From Blastomonas natatoria (GTDB taxonomy: Bacteria; Pseudomonadota; Alphaproteobacteria; Sphingomonadales; Sphingomonadaceae): 64,000 nucleotides of DNA. The position numbers and the translations under genes were made by a program. Below, piece by piece: positions 54,097 through 63,929 of this stretch; position 1 is the first letter of the stretch; every line of letters starts with the position of its first letter. The notes beneath the pieces were generated by a model. It was not told where the DNA came from and searched no databases. It worked only from the letters and a program-made list of their open reading frames with translations. The DNA is taken from positions 269,171 through 333,170 of the forward strand of contig NZ_QJJM01000003.1 of the NCBI RefSeq assembly GCF_003201955.1, in the 5' to 3' direction.

Positions 54097-55341
54097 ATGA
54101 CAAATGCGCCGTTCGGCCTTACGCGCCGCGAACTGGGCCTTGGCCTGTTGGTTGCGCCTGTGATGCTTTCTGCCTGCGCCAAACCTGCCGAGGAGCGCAT
54201 AGGCGCAGCCACCCCCTGGCGTGATATTGAAAAAATGGCACGCGGCCAGACGGTTAACTGGCAAGCTTGGGCCGGCGATCCCAAAATCAACGACTATATC
54301 AAATGGGCGTCGGAAACGGTGAAGGCGCGGTACGGCATTGATCTCAGCCATGTCAAAACAAGCGATACCACCGCGTTCATCCAGACGTTGCTTGCAGACA
54401 AGTCGGGCGGGCGCACGAGTGGCGGGCGCAACGATCTCATCTGGCTCAATGGCGAAAACTTCTCGGCGGCCAAAGAGCTGGGGCTGTTGTGGGGGCCGTT
54501 TGCCGAACGCTTGCCCAACTGGGAACTGGTTGATGTGAAGGGCAAGCCATCAACGATCACCGATTTTACGCTGCCTACTGAGGGCTATGAGTCGCCTTGG
54601 GGCATGGCGCAGCTGGCGTTTTTTCATGACGCTGCAAAGCTTGCCAGCCCGCCCCGGACTATTCCGGCAATGCTGGCCTGGGCGAAAAACAATCCGGGTA
54701 GATTTGCCTATCCAGCACCGCCAGATTTCACCGGCGTGACATTTCTTAAACAGGCTTTGCTTGAGCTATCGGTGGATCGCACTCCGTTTTACAAGCCCGT
54801 CGATAAAGCCGGGTTCGATGGCCAAACCGCCCCGCTTTGGGCCTTTCTCAACCAGCTTCATCCCGTTGCCTGGCGGGGCGGAAAAAGTTACCCGCCCGAC
54901 TATCCCAGTCTGCGGCAATTGCTTGAAGATCAGGAAATTGACATCGCATTTGCGTTCAACCCTGCAGAAGCGTTGAATGCAGTCAATGCGGGCTTGTTGC
55001 CGCCGACAACGCGCGCATATATTCTCGACGGTGGAACAATTCAGAACACCCATTTCCAGGCCATCCCGTTCAATTCATCGGCCAAAGCAGGCGCAATGGT
55101 TGTTGCCAATTTTCTGCTTTCGCCAGAAGCACAGGCTCGCAAGGCTGATCCCAGGGTGTGGGGCGATGCAACAGTATTGAACCTTGCGGCAATCACGCCA
55201 GCACAAAGACAACTCTTTGAGGCGCTGCCAAAAGGTTCGGCTCTGCCAGACGAAAAGTCGCTTGCGCGTGCGCTTGCCGAACCGCATCCAAGCTGGATGC
55301 TGGCGTTGGGAGACGCCTGGCGCGCGCGCTACGCAACGTGA
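54097..55341 (+). CDS. ABC transporter substrate-binding lipoprotein (YnjB-like)
   Basis: The gene encodes 414 aa. The N-terminus has a twin-arginine motif (TRRELGLGLL) and a lipobox (MLSAC, Cys near residue 27), so it is probably a lipoprotein exported folded by Tat. It continues as an extracellular-solute-binding protein of the YnjB group: VNWQAWAGDPKINDYIKW, LIWLNGENF, SPWGMAQLAFFHD. YnjB proteins are annotated as thiamine-like or unknown-substrate binders. The stop overlaps the GTG start of the permease gene, fixing it as the binding protein of that transporter. Confidence 0.88.
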   Translation: MTNAPFGLTRRELGLGLLVAPVMLSACAKPAEERIGAATPWRDIEKMARGQTVNWQAWAGDPKINDYIKWASETVKARYGIDLSHVKTSDTTAFIQTLLADKSGGRTSGGRNDLIWLNGENFSAAKELGLLWGPFAERLPNWELVDVKGKPSTITDFTLPTEGYESPWGMAQLAFFHDAAKLASPPRTIPAMLAWAKNNPGRFAYPAPPDFTGVTFLKQALLELSVDRTPFYKPVDKAGFDGQTAPLWAFLNQLHPVAWRGGKSYPPDYPSLRQLLEDQEIDIAFAFNPAEALNAVNAGLLPPTTRAYILDGGTIQNTHFQAIPFNSSAKAGAMVVANFLLSPEAQARKADPRVWGDATVLNLAAITPAQRQLFEALPKGSALPDEKSLARALAEPHPSWMLALGDAWRARYAT

Positions 55342-57029
55342 GGCCAGTAAAGGCGGCTTTTGCTCGAAACCCATTTGGCTGGGCGCTGCCGCTGACACTC
55401 GCGGTTTTTATCGGGCCTATCTTTCTTGGTCTGTTCGGAACATTGCTGCCAGCCTTCGGGCTGCAACCCGCGCTGGGAAGCTTTGAACTATCATTCGATC
55501 CGTGGCACGACTTTTTCAACGATCCGGCACTGACAAAATCGCTGCGACTCACATTGACGGTCGGATTTGGCGCAACGCTCATCGCTGTCATCATCGGTTT
55601 TTGCAGTGTTGCGATTCTTTTTGGCACGCGCGCGTTTGGCATTGTGCGTTCTTTGCTGGCACCGGCACTTGCCTTTCCGCATGCCAGTTTTGCCGTGGGG
55701 CTGGCGTTTTTGATCGCTCCGAGCGGCTGGATCGCAAGGCTGATTTCGCCCTGGGCGACGGGTTGGGATCAACCACCCGATCTGCTGATTGTTCGCGATC
55801 CCGATGCAATTGCCCTTATGCTTTCGCTAGCTCTTAAAGAGTCGCTTTTTCTGGTTCTGATGATCGTCGGCGCGCTTGGGCAGATTAACGCTGGATCACT
55901 GCTGCGTTCGGCAAGAAGCATGGGTTATGCTCCGGCGCGCGCTTGGCTCATCGTGATCGCGCCACAAGTCTATGCGCAGGTACGCCTGCCAATCTATGCC
56001 ATGCTGGCCAGCGCCCTGTCGATCGTCGATATGGCCATAGTACTTGGCCCGGCAGCGCCGCCGCCCCTAGCACCGATGACGCTTGACTGGTTTCGCGAAC
56101 TTGATTCCGGGCGGCAATTGATGGCATCGGTGGCTGCAATCTTTCAGCTCTTGCTCGTGATCGGTGCCGTCCTGCTTTGGCGTTTTGGAGAGATGGTTGT
56201 GAACCTTGCCGTGCGGGGCCCGTTGACGAACGGCATCAGGCGAGGATGGGCAGAGCGGATCGCTGGCGGCGTGGGCAGGATCGGCATCAGCCTTGCTCTC
56301 GTTGCAAGTGTCGGCGCGATTTTGATGCTTCTCATCTGGTCTTTTGCCGGAACCTGGTCCTGGCCAGGCGCCCTGCCGCAGCGGTGGTCAGCAGCAATGT
56401 GGGTCAGGTCTGGCGATACGCTTGTTCTGCTTGTCTGGCGAACCGCGATCATCGCAATTGCAGCGAGTGCGATTGCAACGGCGCTTGCTATATTCTGCCT
56501 GGAGGCAGGGATCGGCCAGCCAAAATCACGTTGGCTTGTCATACTATATGTGCCGCTGCTGGTCCCGCAGATCAGCTTTCTGTTCGGCGTCCAGCTTTTG
56601 TGGAACCGGCTTTGGCTTGACGGCACGATGGTGGCCGTCACGCTCACGCATTTGCTGTTTGTGCTGCCTTATGTTTTCCTTGTGTTGAGCGATCCATATC
56701 GCGCGCTCGATCCGCGTATCGCGATTGCCGCGCGGTCACTTGGTGCCAGCCGGTTGCGGACATTGGTGCGGATTAAAATCCCGCTCCTCGCGCGGCCTAT
56801 AGCGACCGCCATGGCGATAGGTTTTGCCGTCAGCGTCGGTCAATATCTGCCCACTCTATTTGCAGGCGCTGGCCAGATTGACACGCTGACCACCGAAGCG
56901 GTTGCACTGGCCTCCGGGGCTGACCGGCGCTTGGCCGGGGTGATCGCCTTCACGCTGACCGCGCTGCCATTCATGGCGCTGGCGCTGGTCAGCCTCGCAC
57001 CGAATCGATTGGGGCGGGCGAACCAATGA
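55338..57029 (+). CDS. ABC transporter permease, fused two-domain (YnjC-like)
   Basis: The gene encodes 563 aa starting at GTG 55338. It contains two copies of the binding-protein-dependent permease domain (about 60-285 and 340-560) and about 12 membrane helices. EAA-type loops are at ARSMGYAPARAWLIVIAPQV and AARSLGASRLRTLVRIKIPLLARP. A fused double permease is typical of the ThiP/FbpB/YnjC branch. It forms the inner-membrane channel with the adjacent ATPase and binding protein. Confidence 0.9.
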   Translation: MRPVKAAFARNPFGWALPLTLAVFIGPIFLGLFGTLLPAFGLQPALGSFELSFDPWHDFFNDPALTKSLRLTLTVGFGATLIAVIIGFCSVAILFGTRAFGIVRSLLAPALAFPHASFAVGLAFLIAPSGWIARLISPWATGWDQPPDLLIVRDPDAIALMLSLALKESLFLVLMIVGALGQINAGSLLRSARSMGYAPARAWLIVIAPQVYAQVRLPIYAMLASALSIVDMAIVLGPAAPPPLAPMTLDWFRELDSGRQLMASVAAIFQLLLVIGAVLLWRFGEMVVNLAVRGPLTNGIRRGWAERIAGGVGRIGISLALVASVGAILMLLIWSFAGTWSWPGALPQRWSAAMWVRSGDTLVLLVWRTAIIAIAASAIATALAIFCLEAGIGQPKSRWLVILYVPLLVPQISFLFGVQLLWNRLWLDGTMVAVTLTHLLFVLPYVFLVLSDPYRALDPRIAIAARSLGASRLRTLVRIKIPLLARPIATAMAIGFAVSVGQYLPTLFAGAGQIDTLTTEAVALASGADRRLAGVIAFTLTALPFMALALVSLAPNRLGRANQ

Positions 57030-57652
57030 CAAGCGCGGGGCTGATTCTGAATGATGTGCGCCTTGCGATTGGCGGACGCACCCTGTTTGACGGACTTTGC
57101 CTCTGCATAGCACCGGGCGAGATTGTGACGCTGATGGGCGAAAGCGGTTCGGGTAAATCAAGCTTGATTGCCTATATCTGCGGCTCGCTCGACACAGAAT
57201 TCGATGTGCGCGGTTCGGTGACGCTCGACGGGCAGGATATGGGGCCCCTGCCAATCGAACGAAGGCGGATTGGGGTGATGTTTCAGGATGATGTGTTGTT
57301 CGCGCACATGTCGGTTGGCGAGAATCTGGCCTTTGCAGTGCCGCCGGGAGTAACCCGAAGTGAACGCCAGACGCGCGTGAATGATGCACTTGTCGAAGCG
57401 GATCTCGATGGCTTTGCGGCACGCAACCCAGCCACACTTTCCGGGGGGCAAAAGGCGCGTGTCGCGCTGATGCGCGCGCTGCTAGCCGAGCCTCGCGCCA
57501 TGTTACTTGACGAACCCTTTTCGCGGCTTGACGCGACGTTGCGTGAACGTGTCCGCAATTTTGCTTTTTCTACAATAAAGCGGCGAAATATTCCGGCATT
57601 GCTTGTTACGCATGATCGGCAAGACAAGTCTGATCATGTAATTACGCTTTGA
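57026..57652 (+). CDS. ABC transporter ATP-binding protein (YnjD-like)
   Basis: The gene encodes 208 aa. Walker A is GESGSGKS (38-45), the Q-loop VMFQDD (about 84-89), the signature LSGGQ (138-142), Walker B MLLDEP (159-164) and the H-loop LVTHD. The C-terminal regulatory domain is absent, matching the short YnjD type. The ATG overlaps the permease stop (ATGA). The promoter of the whole unit is likely upstream of the first GATase-like gene. Confidence 0.9.
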   Translation: MTSAGLILNDVRLAIGGRTLFDGLCLCIAPGEIVTLMGESGSGKSSLIAYICGSLDTEFDVRGSVTLDGQDMGPLPIERRRIGVMFQDDVLFAHMSVGENLAFAVPPGVTRSERQTRVNDALVEADLDGFAARNPATLSGGQKARVALMRALLAEPRAMLLDEPFSRLDATLRERVRNFAFSTIKRRNIPALLVTHDRQDKSDHVITL

Positions 57653-57848
57653 TAGCTTAATAAATGAAAACCTTTTGCTATCGAAGTTCAAGCACGTTTT
57701 ATTAAAAAAGGGAATCTCAGAATTTCCTGGCAACTTAAAAATAGTATACTTTATAAAATTTCTATTTGATCATAATTATAAACAGCTTAGAAGTGGATTC
57801 GCCTGAGGAGGTTGCCCGAATCGCTCGGCGTTTTGGAAGGAAATTCGA
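57653..57848 (+). promoter_or_regulatory. AT-rich leader of the TonB-dependent receptor gene
   Basis: GC falls to about 32 percent over 57661-57720, far below the surrounding genes. TATACTTTATAAAATT near 57746-57761 could supply a -10 region, and GGAAGG lies 8 bases before ATG 57849. A separate promoter for the receptor is likely. Confidence 0.5.
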
Positions 57849-60800
57849 ATGTCTTACAATCGTTACTGCAATGCGATCAACATACTTGCGGCCGTGGCAG
57901 CTATATCCGTTACCGCTCCGGCATATGCGCAGCAGGCGGGCTTGCAAATCAACGTCGTCAACAATGAAACCGGGGCGCCCGTCGCCAATGCCGAGGTAAC
58001 GATTGAAAATGCGGATATCGGCCTGAAGCGTGTTGTGCGGAGTGATGATTTCGGCAGGGTTCGGCTTGAGGCGCTTGCCACAAGCGGGCTTTACAATGTT
58101 TCGGTTGCCGCAGCCGAAGGATATGACGCCGCATCGGCAGGTCCGGTCTCGCTGCGCTCCAACTTCACAGGTTCGGTCACAATCCGGGTTGGTGCAAAAG
58201 CGGCCAGTGACATTGTTGTCACCGGCACACGCGCGGTTACAGGCATCAACACCGTGAACGCAGAAGTCTCCTCGTCGCTACCCCGGGAAGCACTGACGGC
58301 ACTGCCGATCGAAGGCCGAGACGTTATTCAGGCGCTCATCCGCTTGCCCAACGTGGTCGCGTCGACCGGCTTCTTCCCTGAAGCCCCCGTCGTTTCGATC
58401 AACGGCGCAAACGGCCTGGAAACCAATTATCTGATCGACGGACTCGATAACAACGAGAATTTTCTTGGCGGTCCAAAATTTCCCGTACCACTCGGATTCA
58501 CCAAAGAAGTCACGGTGCTCGCCAACAGTTATTCGGTCGAATTCGGGCGGACTGCCAACGGCATTATCAACTACACGTCGCCTTCCGGGACGAACGATCT
58601 TACCGGTGAAGTCTACACATTGATCAGGCCTGGACGACCGCTTGACGCGCGTTCAGCGTTCCCGCGCCGCGATTTGACCGGCAATCCGGTAGGGGAGAGC
58701 TTTGAGCGCTATCAGGGTGGTTTTGCCGTTGGCGGGCCAATCGTGAAAGACAAAACCTTCTTCTATGCAAGCTTCGAATATACGCGTGATAAAAACAACC
58801 AGCTCGTTGATGCACCCCAACTCGGGGTGACGCAGAATGTGACTGGCAACAACGAGTTCTTGCTGGGTTCGTTGCGCCTGGACCACCGTTTCAACGATGA
58901 ACTTACCGCGACATTGCGGGGAAATTTCGGGCGGGTCACGATCGAACGCCCTGGCGGCGGCCTTGGCGGCGGCAACAACACATTTCCGTCGGCAGGCTCT
59001 GATGAATTCAGACCATCGACGATTATCGTCGGGTCGTTGAATTATGCCGGTGAAGATTGGACGTATGACGGAAGCTTGCAATATAGTCGTTTCCGATTCC
59101 AATATGCACGCACAAATGTACCTGCAGGGCCGCAGGTTTCGATTCAGGACCAAACAGGCCTAGGCGTTGGCACGGTTGGTCATCCGGGTTTTGTTTTCAA
59201 TGATATTGAAAATACGTTCCAAACTGTTCAGCGGCTCCAGCGCAGGTTCGGCAACCACCGTGTAAAGATTGGCGTTGACTACATCCGTTCCAATTTCGAT
59301 CTGTTGGGTGGTGGGAATCCCGACGGCAACTTTACGGTTACGCTTACGCCTGCCCAGCTTGCGACGTTGCGTGGACGCAATCTCGGCCTCAACCTGAGCG
59401 CGCAAGATGTGCTTTCGCTGAATCCGGTCGTGAACAATTTTTCCGTCGAACTGCGGCCCCAGTCCTTTGGCACCAGTCAGAACCTGCTGGCTTTCTATCT
59501 TGAGGACGAGTGGCAGGTGACATCGAAGCTCACCGCTACTGCCGGCCTTCGTTGGGATTACGACTCGCTGACGGGCAAGGGCGGAAAAGGCGGCGACTAT
59601 GATAATTTCGCGCCGCGCCTTGCGTTGAATTTCCGTCCGGATTCACGTTCATCAATCCGTTTTGGTGCCGGCCTGTTTTACAGCAAGATAATCTATGCCG
59701 TGATTTCAGACGCGCTGCAGCGCAATACGACGTCGCCTGCCTTCGTTGGCCAGCTTCGCCAACTCGCCACGCAGGGCATTATTCCGGCAGACACCGATCT
59801 TGCCAGGGTCACGTTTGATGGCAACCTGACGGTGTCTCCTGCCTGTGCGACGGTGAGTGCCTGCCCGCCAGCGTCAGCCGTACAGGCTCTGCGCAATACC
59901 GCCATCATCAATGAGGCGCGCACCTTGAATCCGCTCGGCTATGATAGCCCATATAGTCTGCAACTCAGTGGCGGTTACCAATATCAGGTTAGCGATACGA
60001 TTACGGCCAGTATTGATCTGATCTACAGCCGCACGCGCAATCTCGTTCGACTGCGTGATCTCAATTCACCGACTTCATTTGTTCCAAATGCCGCTAACTT
60101 GACGGCTGCCAATATTGCCACACTCCGCGGTCTGCCGGACAATGCGGCTCGGCTGGTTCTGGCACAACAGCTGGGGCTGGTTCGATCACAAGCGGCGGCG
60201 GACGCGACCCGGCCTGTCGGGCTGGTTGCAGGCGGCGCTCGCCAGATCACGGTTTCCGAAACCGAAGGAAAATCGCTCTACCGTGCGGTCAATTTACAAG
60301 TGAACAAGGTTCGCGGTGATGATGACTATGCCTTCCGTCTTTCCTATACATTGTCAAAACTGACGAACAACACCGATGACATAAACTTCCGTGCGTCCAA
60401 TGCCAATGATTTCAGTGTTGATAACGGCCCATCTGCCAACGACCGGCGTCATGTGATTTCGGCGGTTGGCTTCCTTTATCCGATCAGGGGCTTGACAGCG
60501 ACGGGTGCGCTGCTGTTTCAGTCTGGCCAGCCGGTCAATCTTGTCCCAGATGGGAGCGTGTTTGGTACGCAGGATCTAAACGGCGATGGACAGTCGTTCG
60601 GCGAGAATTTCGTCGGCAACTCCGACAGATTCCCCGGTGCGACTCGAAATTCTGCGCGGCTGCCGTCTTCGACGACCGTCGACATCGGCCTTCGCTACGC
60701 AGTTCCGGTTTTTGGAGGAAATGTCGAAGTCAGTGCTGATGTGTTCAACCTGTTTAATGCCAATAATCAGTCTGGTTTTGCCAACGCGGCATCGACGTCG

Positions 60801-60893
60801 AACCAAATCCAGTTTGGTGGTGGTGCGCCATTCGTTCAACGCAACGCAGGGCCGCCACGACAATTCCAGTTCGGCCTGGCGTACAAGTTTTAG
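57849..60893 (+). CDS. TonB-dependent receptor with N-terminal carboxypeptidase-regulatory-like domain (Oar-like)
   Basis: The gene encodes 1014 aa. After a signal peptide (about 1-28, ending AYAQQ) comes a CarboxypepD_reg/beta-sandwich domain (about 30-110), as in Oar and SusC-like receptors. A TonB-box-like DIVVTGTR and a plug domain follow (DVIQALIRLPNVV, then DGLDNNENF and EFGRTANGIINYTSPSGTN). The 22-strand barrel ends in LAYKF. It is the probable outer-membrane entrance for the compound handled by the neighbouring ABC importer. It has the same low-GC composition as its neighbours. Confidence 0.9.
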   Translation: MSYNRYCNAINILAAVAAISVTAPAYAQQAGLQINVVNNETGAPVANAEVTIENADIGLKRVVRSDDFGRVRLEALATSGLYNVSVAAAEGYDAASAGPVSLRSNFTGSVTIRVGAKAASDIVVTGTRAVTGINTVNAEVSSSLPREALTALPIEGRDVIQALIRLPNVVASTGFFPEAPVVSINGANGLETNYLIDGLDNNENFLGGPKFPVPLGFTKEVTVLANSYSVEFGRTANGIINYTSPSGTNDLTGEVYTLIRPGRPLDARSAFPRRDLTGNPVGESFERYQGGFAVGGPIVKDKTFFYASFEYTRDKNNQLVDAPQLGVTQNVTGNNEFLLGSLRLDHRFNDELTATLRGNFGRVTIERPGGGLGGGNNTFPSAGSDEFRPSTIIVGSLNYAGEDWTYDGSLQYSRFRFQYARTNVPAGPQVSIQDQTGLGVGTVGHPGFVFNDIENTFQTVQRLQRRFGNHRVKIGVDYIRSNFDLLGGGNPDGNFTVTLTPAQLATLRGRNLGLNLSAQDVLSLNPVVNNFSVELRPQSFGTSQNLLAFYLEDEWQVTSKLTATAGLRWDYDSLTGKGGKGGDYDNFAPRLALNFRPDSRSSIRFGAGLFYSKIIYAVISDALQRNTTSPAFVGQLRQLATQGIIPADTDLARVTFDGNLTVSPACATVSACPPASAVQALRNTAIINEARTLNPLGYDSPYSLQLSGGYQYQVSDTITASIDLIYSRTRNLVRLRDLNSPTSFVPNAANLTAANIATLRGLPDNAARLVLAQQLGLVRSQAAADATRPVGLVAGGARQITVSETEGKSLYRAVNLQVNKVRGDDDYAFRLSYTLSKLTNNTDDINFRASNANDFSVDNGPSANDRRHVISAVGFLYPIRGLTATGALLFQSGQPVNLVPDGSVFGTQDLNGDGQSFGENFVGNSDRFPGATRNSARLPSSTTVDIGLRYAVPVFGGNVEVSADVFNLFNANNQSGFANAASTSNQIQFGGGAPFVQRNAGPPRQFQFGLAYKF

Positions 60894-60934
60894 GATCGTG
60901 TCAAAGCCCCGGCGGTGACACCCTGTCGTGGCAC

Positions 60935-61813
60935 TTATCCGGGCAACAGCCGTGTCATGAGGTCGTCGTGAAAGATGTCGTTGTTGACCGCACGCAGGTA
61001 GGTGACTTCCGGGCCATCGCATGCGGGGTCAACGACAAACAGCGGCCGCTTGCCATCATGGCGTATTTCGCTGGGCCATTTATGCGTCTCAAATGCTTCG
61101 GGCATAAGCAGCCAGCCCACTGCAAGCGTGTCAAAAGGCGTGAATCCCGGCGCACCAAACTCGCGTTGCCAATCTGACTGCCAGGCACGCGCGCTTGTAG
61201 CGAGCCACTGCGCACAAGGGTCACCCTCATCGCGCAACCGATCGAGGTCATTTGGCGTCAGCCACATTTCCGCACAGACTTCCCATCCAGCGAGCGTGAT
61301 CGGGATGTCGAGCGCCAGCAACGCGGATGCGGCGGCGGTATCACATTCAAAATTCATATCGCCAAATTGGTTTTGCTGTGTTGGCGTCGCCCGAAATTCG
61401 AGGCCTTCGCGCCGCCCCCCCACGAAAACGATCTCTTCCACATTTTCGCGCTTGGCATCTGGCTGCCCAAGCGTTGCTGCAATCGTGGTGAGCGGCCCCA
61501 GCGCAAGAATGGTGAGCGGCGCATCGGTCAATGCTGCGGCAAGCGCGCGCGTGGCCGCGTTGGGGCTGCGATCACCTGCTATGCCGCAACCGCGATAGAC
61601 AGGCACATCGCCGCGCCCTGCGCGGGTTACGATCTCCAGCGCCATCGCGTAAGTATGGTCAATATCGGTGTTACCGAACACTGCCGAAATCCCGACGATT
61701 TCTAGTTCGGGCGAACGCAATGCCTGAATGAGCGCAAAGGCATCGTCAACCTCGCCATTGCCCGCCGTAATGGCCGGATCGGTATCGATCCAGACGCGGC
61801 GTGGCGCGCTCAT
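60935..61813 (-). CDS. Inosine-uridine-preferring-type nucleoside hydrolase family protein
   Basis: The gene encodes 292 aa. The calcium-binding aspartate cluster of the family is near the start: WIDTDPAITAGNGEVDDAFALI (D10, D12, D23, D24). The usual DTDPGIDDA is expanded by an insertion of about seven residues between the Asp pairs. Other signatures are LGPLTTIA, VGG and PTQQNQFGDMNFECDTAAA (family NxxAEFN-like region, here NFECD). The enzyme cleaves N-glycosidic bonds of ribonucleosides or related compounds. ATG 61813 overlaps the stop of the upstream kinase gene. Confidence 0.88.
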   Translation of the reverse strand: MSAPRRVWIDTDPAITAGNGEVDDAFALIQALRSPELEIVGISAVFGNTDIDHTYAMALEIVTRAGRGDVPVYRGCGIAGDRSPNAATRALAAALTDAPLTILALGPLTTIAATLGQPDAKRENVEEIVFVGGRREGLEFRATPTQQNQFGDMNFECDTAAASALLALDIPITLAGWEVCAEMWLTPNDLDRLRDEGDPCAQWLATSARAWQSDWQREFGAPGFTPFDTLAVGWLLMPEAFETHKWPSEIRHDGKRPLFVVDPACDGPEVTYLRAVNNDIFHDDLMTRLLPG

Positions 61814-62787
61814 ATCGTCGATGCTAGGACAAGAGTCCGAGCCTCATCAAGCAATGCTGTCTTTGCCGCTAGGTCAAGTGTCAGCGGTAGCTGCGCGACG
61901 CCGATCAACCGCCGCATGATCTCAATCCCGCAGACCTTGTTCATCAACGCCTGATCAAGGGCATCGTTGTAGCGGGTGATCAGCCGCTCAGTGGACGCCT
62001 CAGGCTGACCGCTCAGCCGGAGATGCGCAATCAGCACCCCAACATCCCATTCGCGCGGGCCGATCCAGCAAAATTCGGGGTCAATCAGAAACAAGCCGTT
62101 TGGCGTGGTCAGCCAGCTTCCCGGATACAGATCGCCATGAAGCAGGACCCCCGGCCCATCACCAAGATAGCGTTCACTGACCCTTCTTACCGCCGCAACA
62201 AATTCACCATCATGTTTGAGCCGGTCTGCCACGGCCTGCAGTCCGGGCGTGATCGAATCGAGATCAAAACCATTGCCCGGGTCAAGCGGATAATCGAAGA
62301 TGTGAATGGCGTTGAGCGCCCGCATCTTCGGGTTGGCAAGACGTGCGTTCGCAGGGGTTTTCAGATTATGCAGCTGATGCAACCAATCGGCCAAGGCATC
62401 AAGCGCATCATCGCCAATCAGCTGTCCCGAATAAGCCGTCATCCCGTCACTGGCTTCGCCAAGATCCTCGAACAGATTGGCGGCCTGGCTTTTGTCAAAG
62501 CCCAGATGCTGCGGCATCGCCGTGCCCGCGGCAGTGCCTGCAACTGTGGCGTAAAACTCGGCTTCGACCTCCGCCCTTTCGATTGGTGCCGGGATATCGG
62601 GGTATTTCTCCACCCAACCACGTGCGCGCTTCAAAATCAGCGTTGACCCGTCATCAAATGTGACTCGCTCAACCAAATTCATATTGCCCGCGCCAGCTAT
62701 GGCCGCCGAAGCGACATGACGACCGTCGGGCAGCCAACCAAGCACCGCAAGCACATCTGCTGCGGCTAGTGTTGAACTCTCTGACAT
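61810..62787 (-). CDS. APH-fold kinase, methylthioribose-kinase-like
   Basis: The gene encodes 325 aa. The nucleotide loop AGAGNMNLVERV (31-42) and ATP lysine LILKRARGW (K53) are followed by the catalytic Brenner-type motif LLHGDLYPGSW (H217, D219) and the metal-binding FLIDPEFCWIGPREWDVG (D236). HGD-x-x-x-GS and IDPEF are the wording of 5-methylthioribose kinase (MtnK). Other MTA-salvage genes (mtnA, mtnB) are not present. With the coupled nucleoside hydrolase it could phosphorylate the released sugar or base-alcohol. ATG 62787 is chosen over a longer frame with no conserved residues. Confidence 0.8.
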   Translation of the reverse strand: MSESSTLAAADVLAVLGWLPDGRHVASAAIAGAGNMNLVERVTFDDGSTLILKRARGWVEKYPDIPAPIERAEVEAEFYATVAGTAAGTAMPQHLGFDKSQAANLFEDLGEASDGMTAYSGQLIGDDALDALADWLHQLHNLKTPANARLANPKMRALNAIHIFDYPLDPGNGFDLDSITPGLQAVADRLKHDGEFVAAVRRVSERYLGDGPGVLLHGDLYPGSWLTTPNGLFLIDPEFCWIGPREWDVGVLIAHLRLSGQPEASTERLITRYNDALDQALMNKVCGIEIMRRLIGVAQLPLTLDLAAKTALLDEARTLVLASTI

Positions 62788-63089
62788 CAAATGCGCATCC
62801 CCAAGGCTTGAATTCTGATCGAATAGCAGTTTATAGCTACTCAACAAGAGGCGGGAAATCAGGAGTTCACGTCACCGGAAGCGTCGAAGGCGGCCATTCG
62901 GCTAAGCGCCCTAAATGCGGTGATGGCTCGCCACGATGTGAATATCTAGAACCGGTTATTGCGGCCAGTCTGTCGTGCTCTGCAGCCTGATCAGGCGAGG
63001 CATACTTATAGTCACAGCTACCGAAGAGCGCTTAGGTGCCATTTGCTTTTTTCCAAATTTCGGCCTCGTTGCCTCAACGGTCCGGTCAC
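62788..63089. other. Intergenic region
   Basis: No supported gene. It should hold the promoter of the kinase-hydrolase operon near its left end. The remainder looks like degenerate DNA next to the TBDR pseudogene. Confidence 0.5.
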
Positions 63090-63929
63090 TCAAAAGCTCC
63101 AGCGCGCCAAGAACCGCACCTGACGCGGCTCCACCGGATGGAAATGACGGTCCGCGACCGATACGGTTTCCGAAGGCAGTTGAGATTCGTAGAAATAGGT
63201 GATGTCGGCATCCTGGGCATCGAAAATGTTGAAAAGCTCGGCCCCGATGCGGATCGGTCCGAGTGTGTAATACGCCGCCAGATTGATGAGCGTGGTGGGG
63301 TCGGATGCAACTGAGCCGTCTTCAATCAGAGGAGCCTTGCCGAAGTGGCGAACCCGCAGCGTGATGTCGAGACCGGCGACCGGGCTTGCGGTGGCACCGC
63401 CAGAAATGACTTCGGCGACTGATCCCGGAATGCGCGTCAAACCCGCAGGCACGCCCCTGAACCTGGCATAAGTGTAGGCATAGGCAGCATCCAGTGCCAG
63501 CCAGGGCAACGGCCGCCAGAACGCGTTGGCTTCGATCCCATAGCGCCGCGTGGCGTCATTGGGCTCTGTTGCGCCGGCATCACCGACGAAGACCAGTTCC
63601 GATTCCAGATCAAGATAAAAGCCCACCAAGGCCAGATTGAAGGTATCGCGTTCGATGCGCCCGCCGATCTCGGTGCCCTTGGCGCGCGCAAACACAGGGA
63701 CCCGATCAGCTGGGAGACCCGATACCGGATCGACCGAAATGGTTGCTCCGCGCACATCGTTGGTGTGGAAGGACTCGCCATAATTCGCATAGAGTTCGAC
63801 GCCGTCTGCCGCGCGCCACGCGATCCCTGCCTTGGGCGCCAGCAAGACATCCGAGCCTCTGCCTGCGTTTGCTGCAAGACCCGCATCGACATCGTAACCC
63901 AGATAGGGGTCAGGACATAGAACGGGCAC
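63090..63929 (-). pseudogene. 5'-truncated TonB-dependent receptor (C-terminal barrel only)
   Basis: The frame encodes about 275 residues of barrel ending in the typical VRFLARWSF. Strand features include VELYANYGESFHTND and FNLALVGFYLDLESELVF. No signal, plug or N-terminal barrel is present. An in-frame TAG lies 4 codons before the first possible start (GTG 63929), and homology-like sequence stops near 63915. The gene was therefore cut by recombination or insertion. The DNA from 63930 to the window end is unrelated and not identified. Confidence 0.8.

Noticed and set aside
57766..57999. 77-codon frame overlapping the start of the Oar-like receptor
   Set aside because: It runs into the receptor gene in another frame; only its first 25 codons (SPEEVARIARRFGRKFE) look protein-like, at most a remnant.
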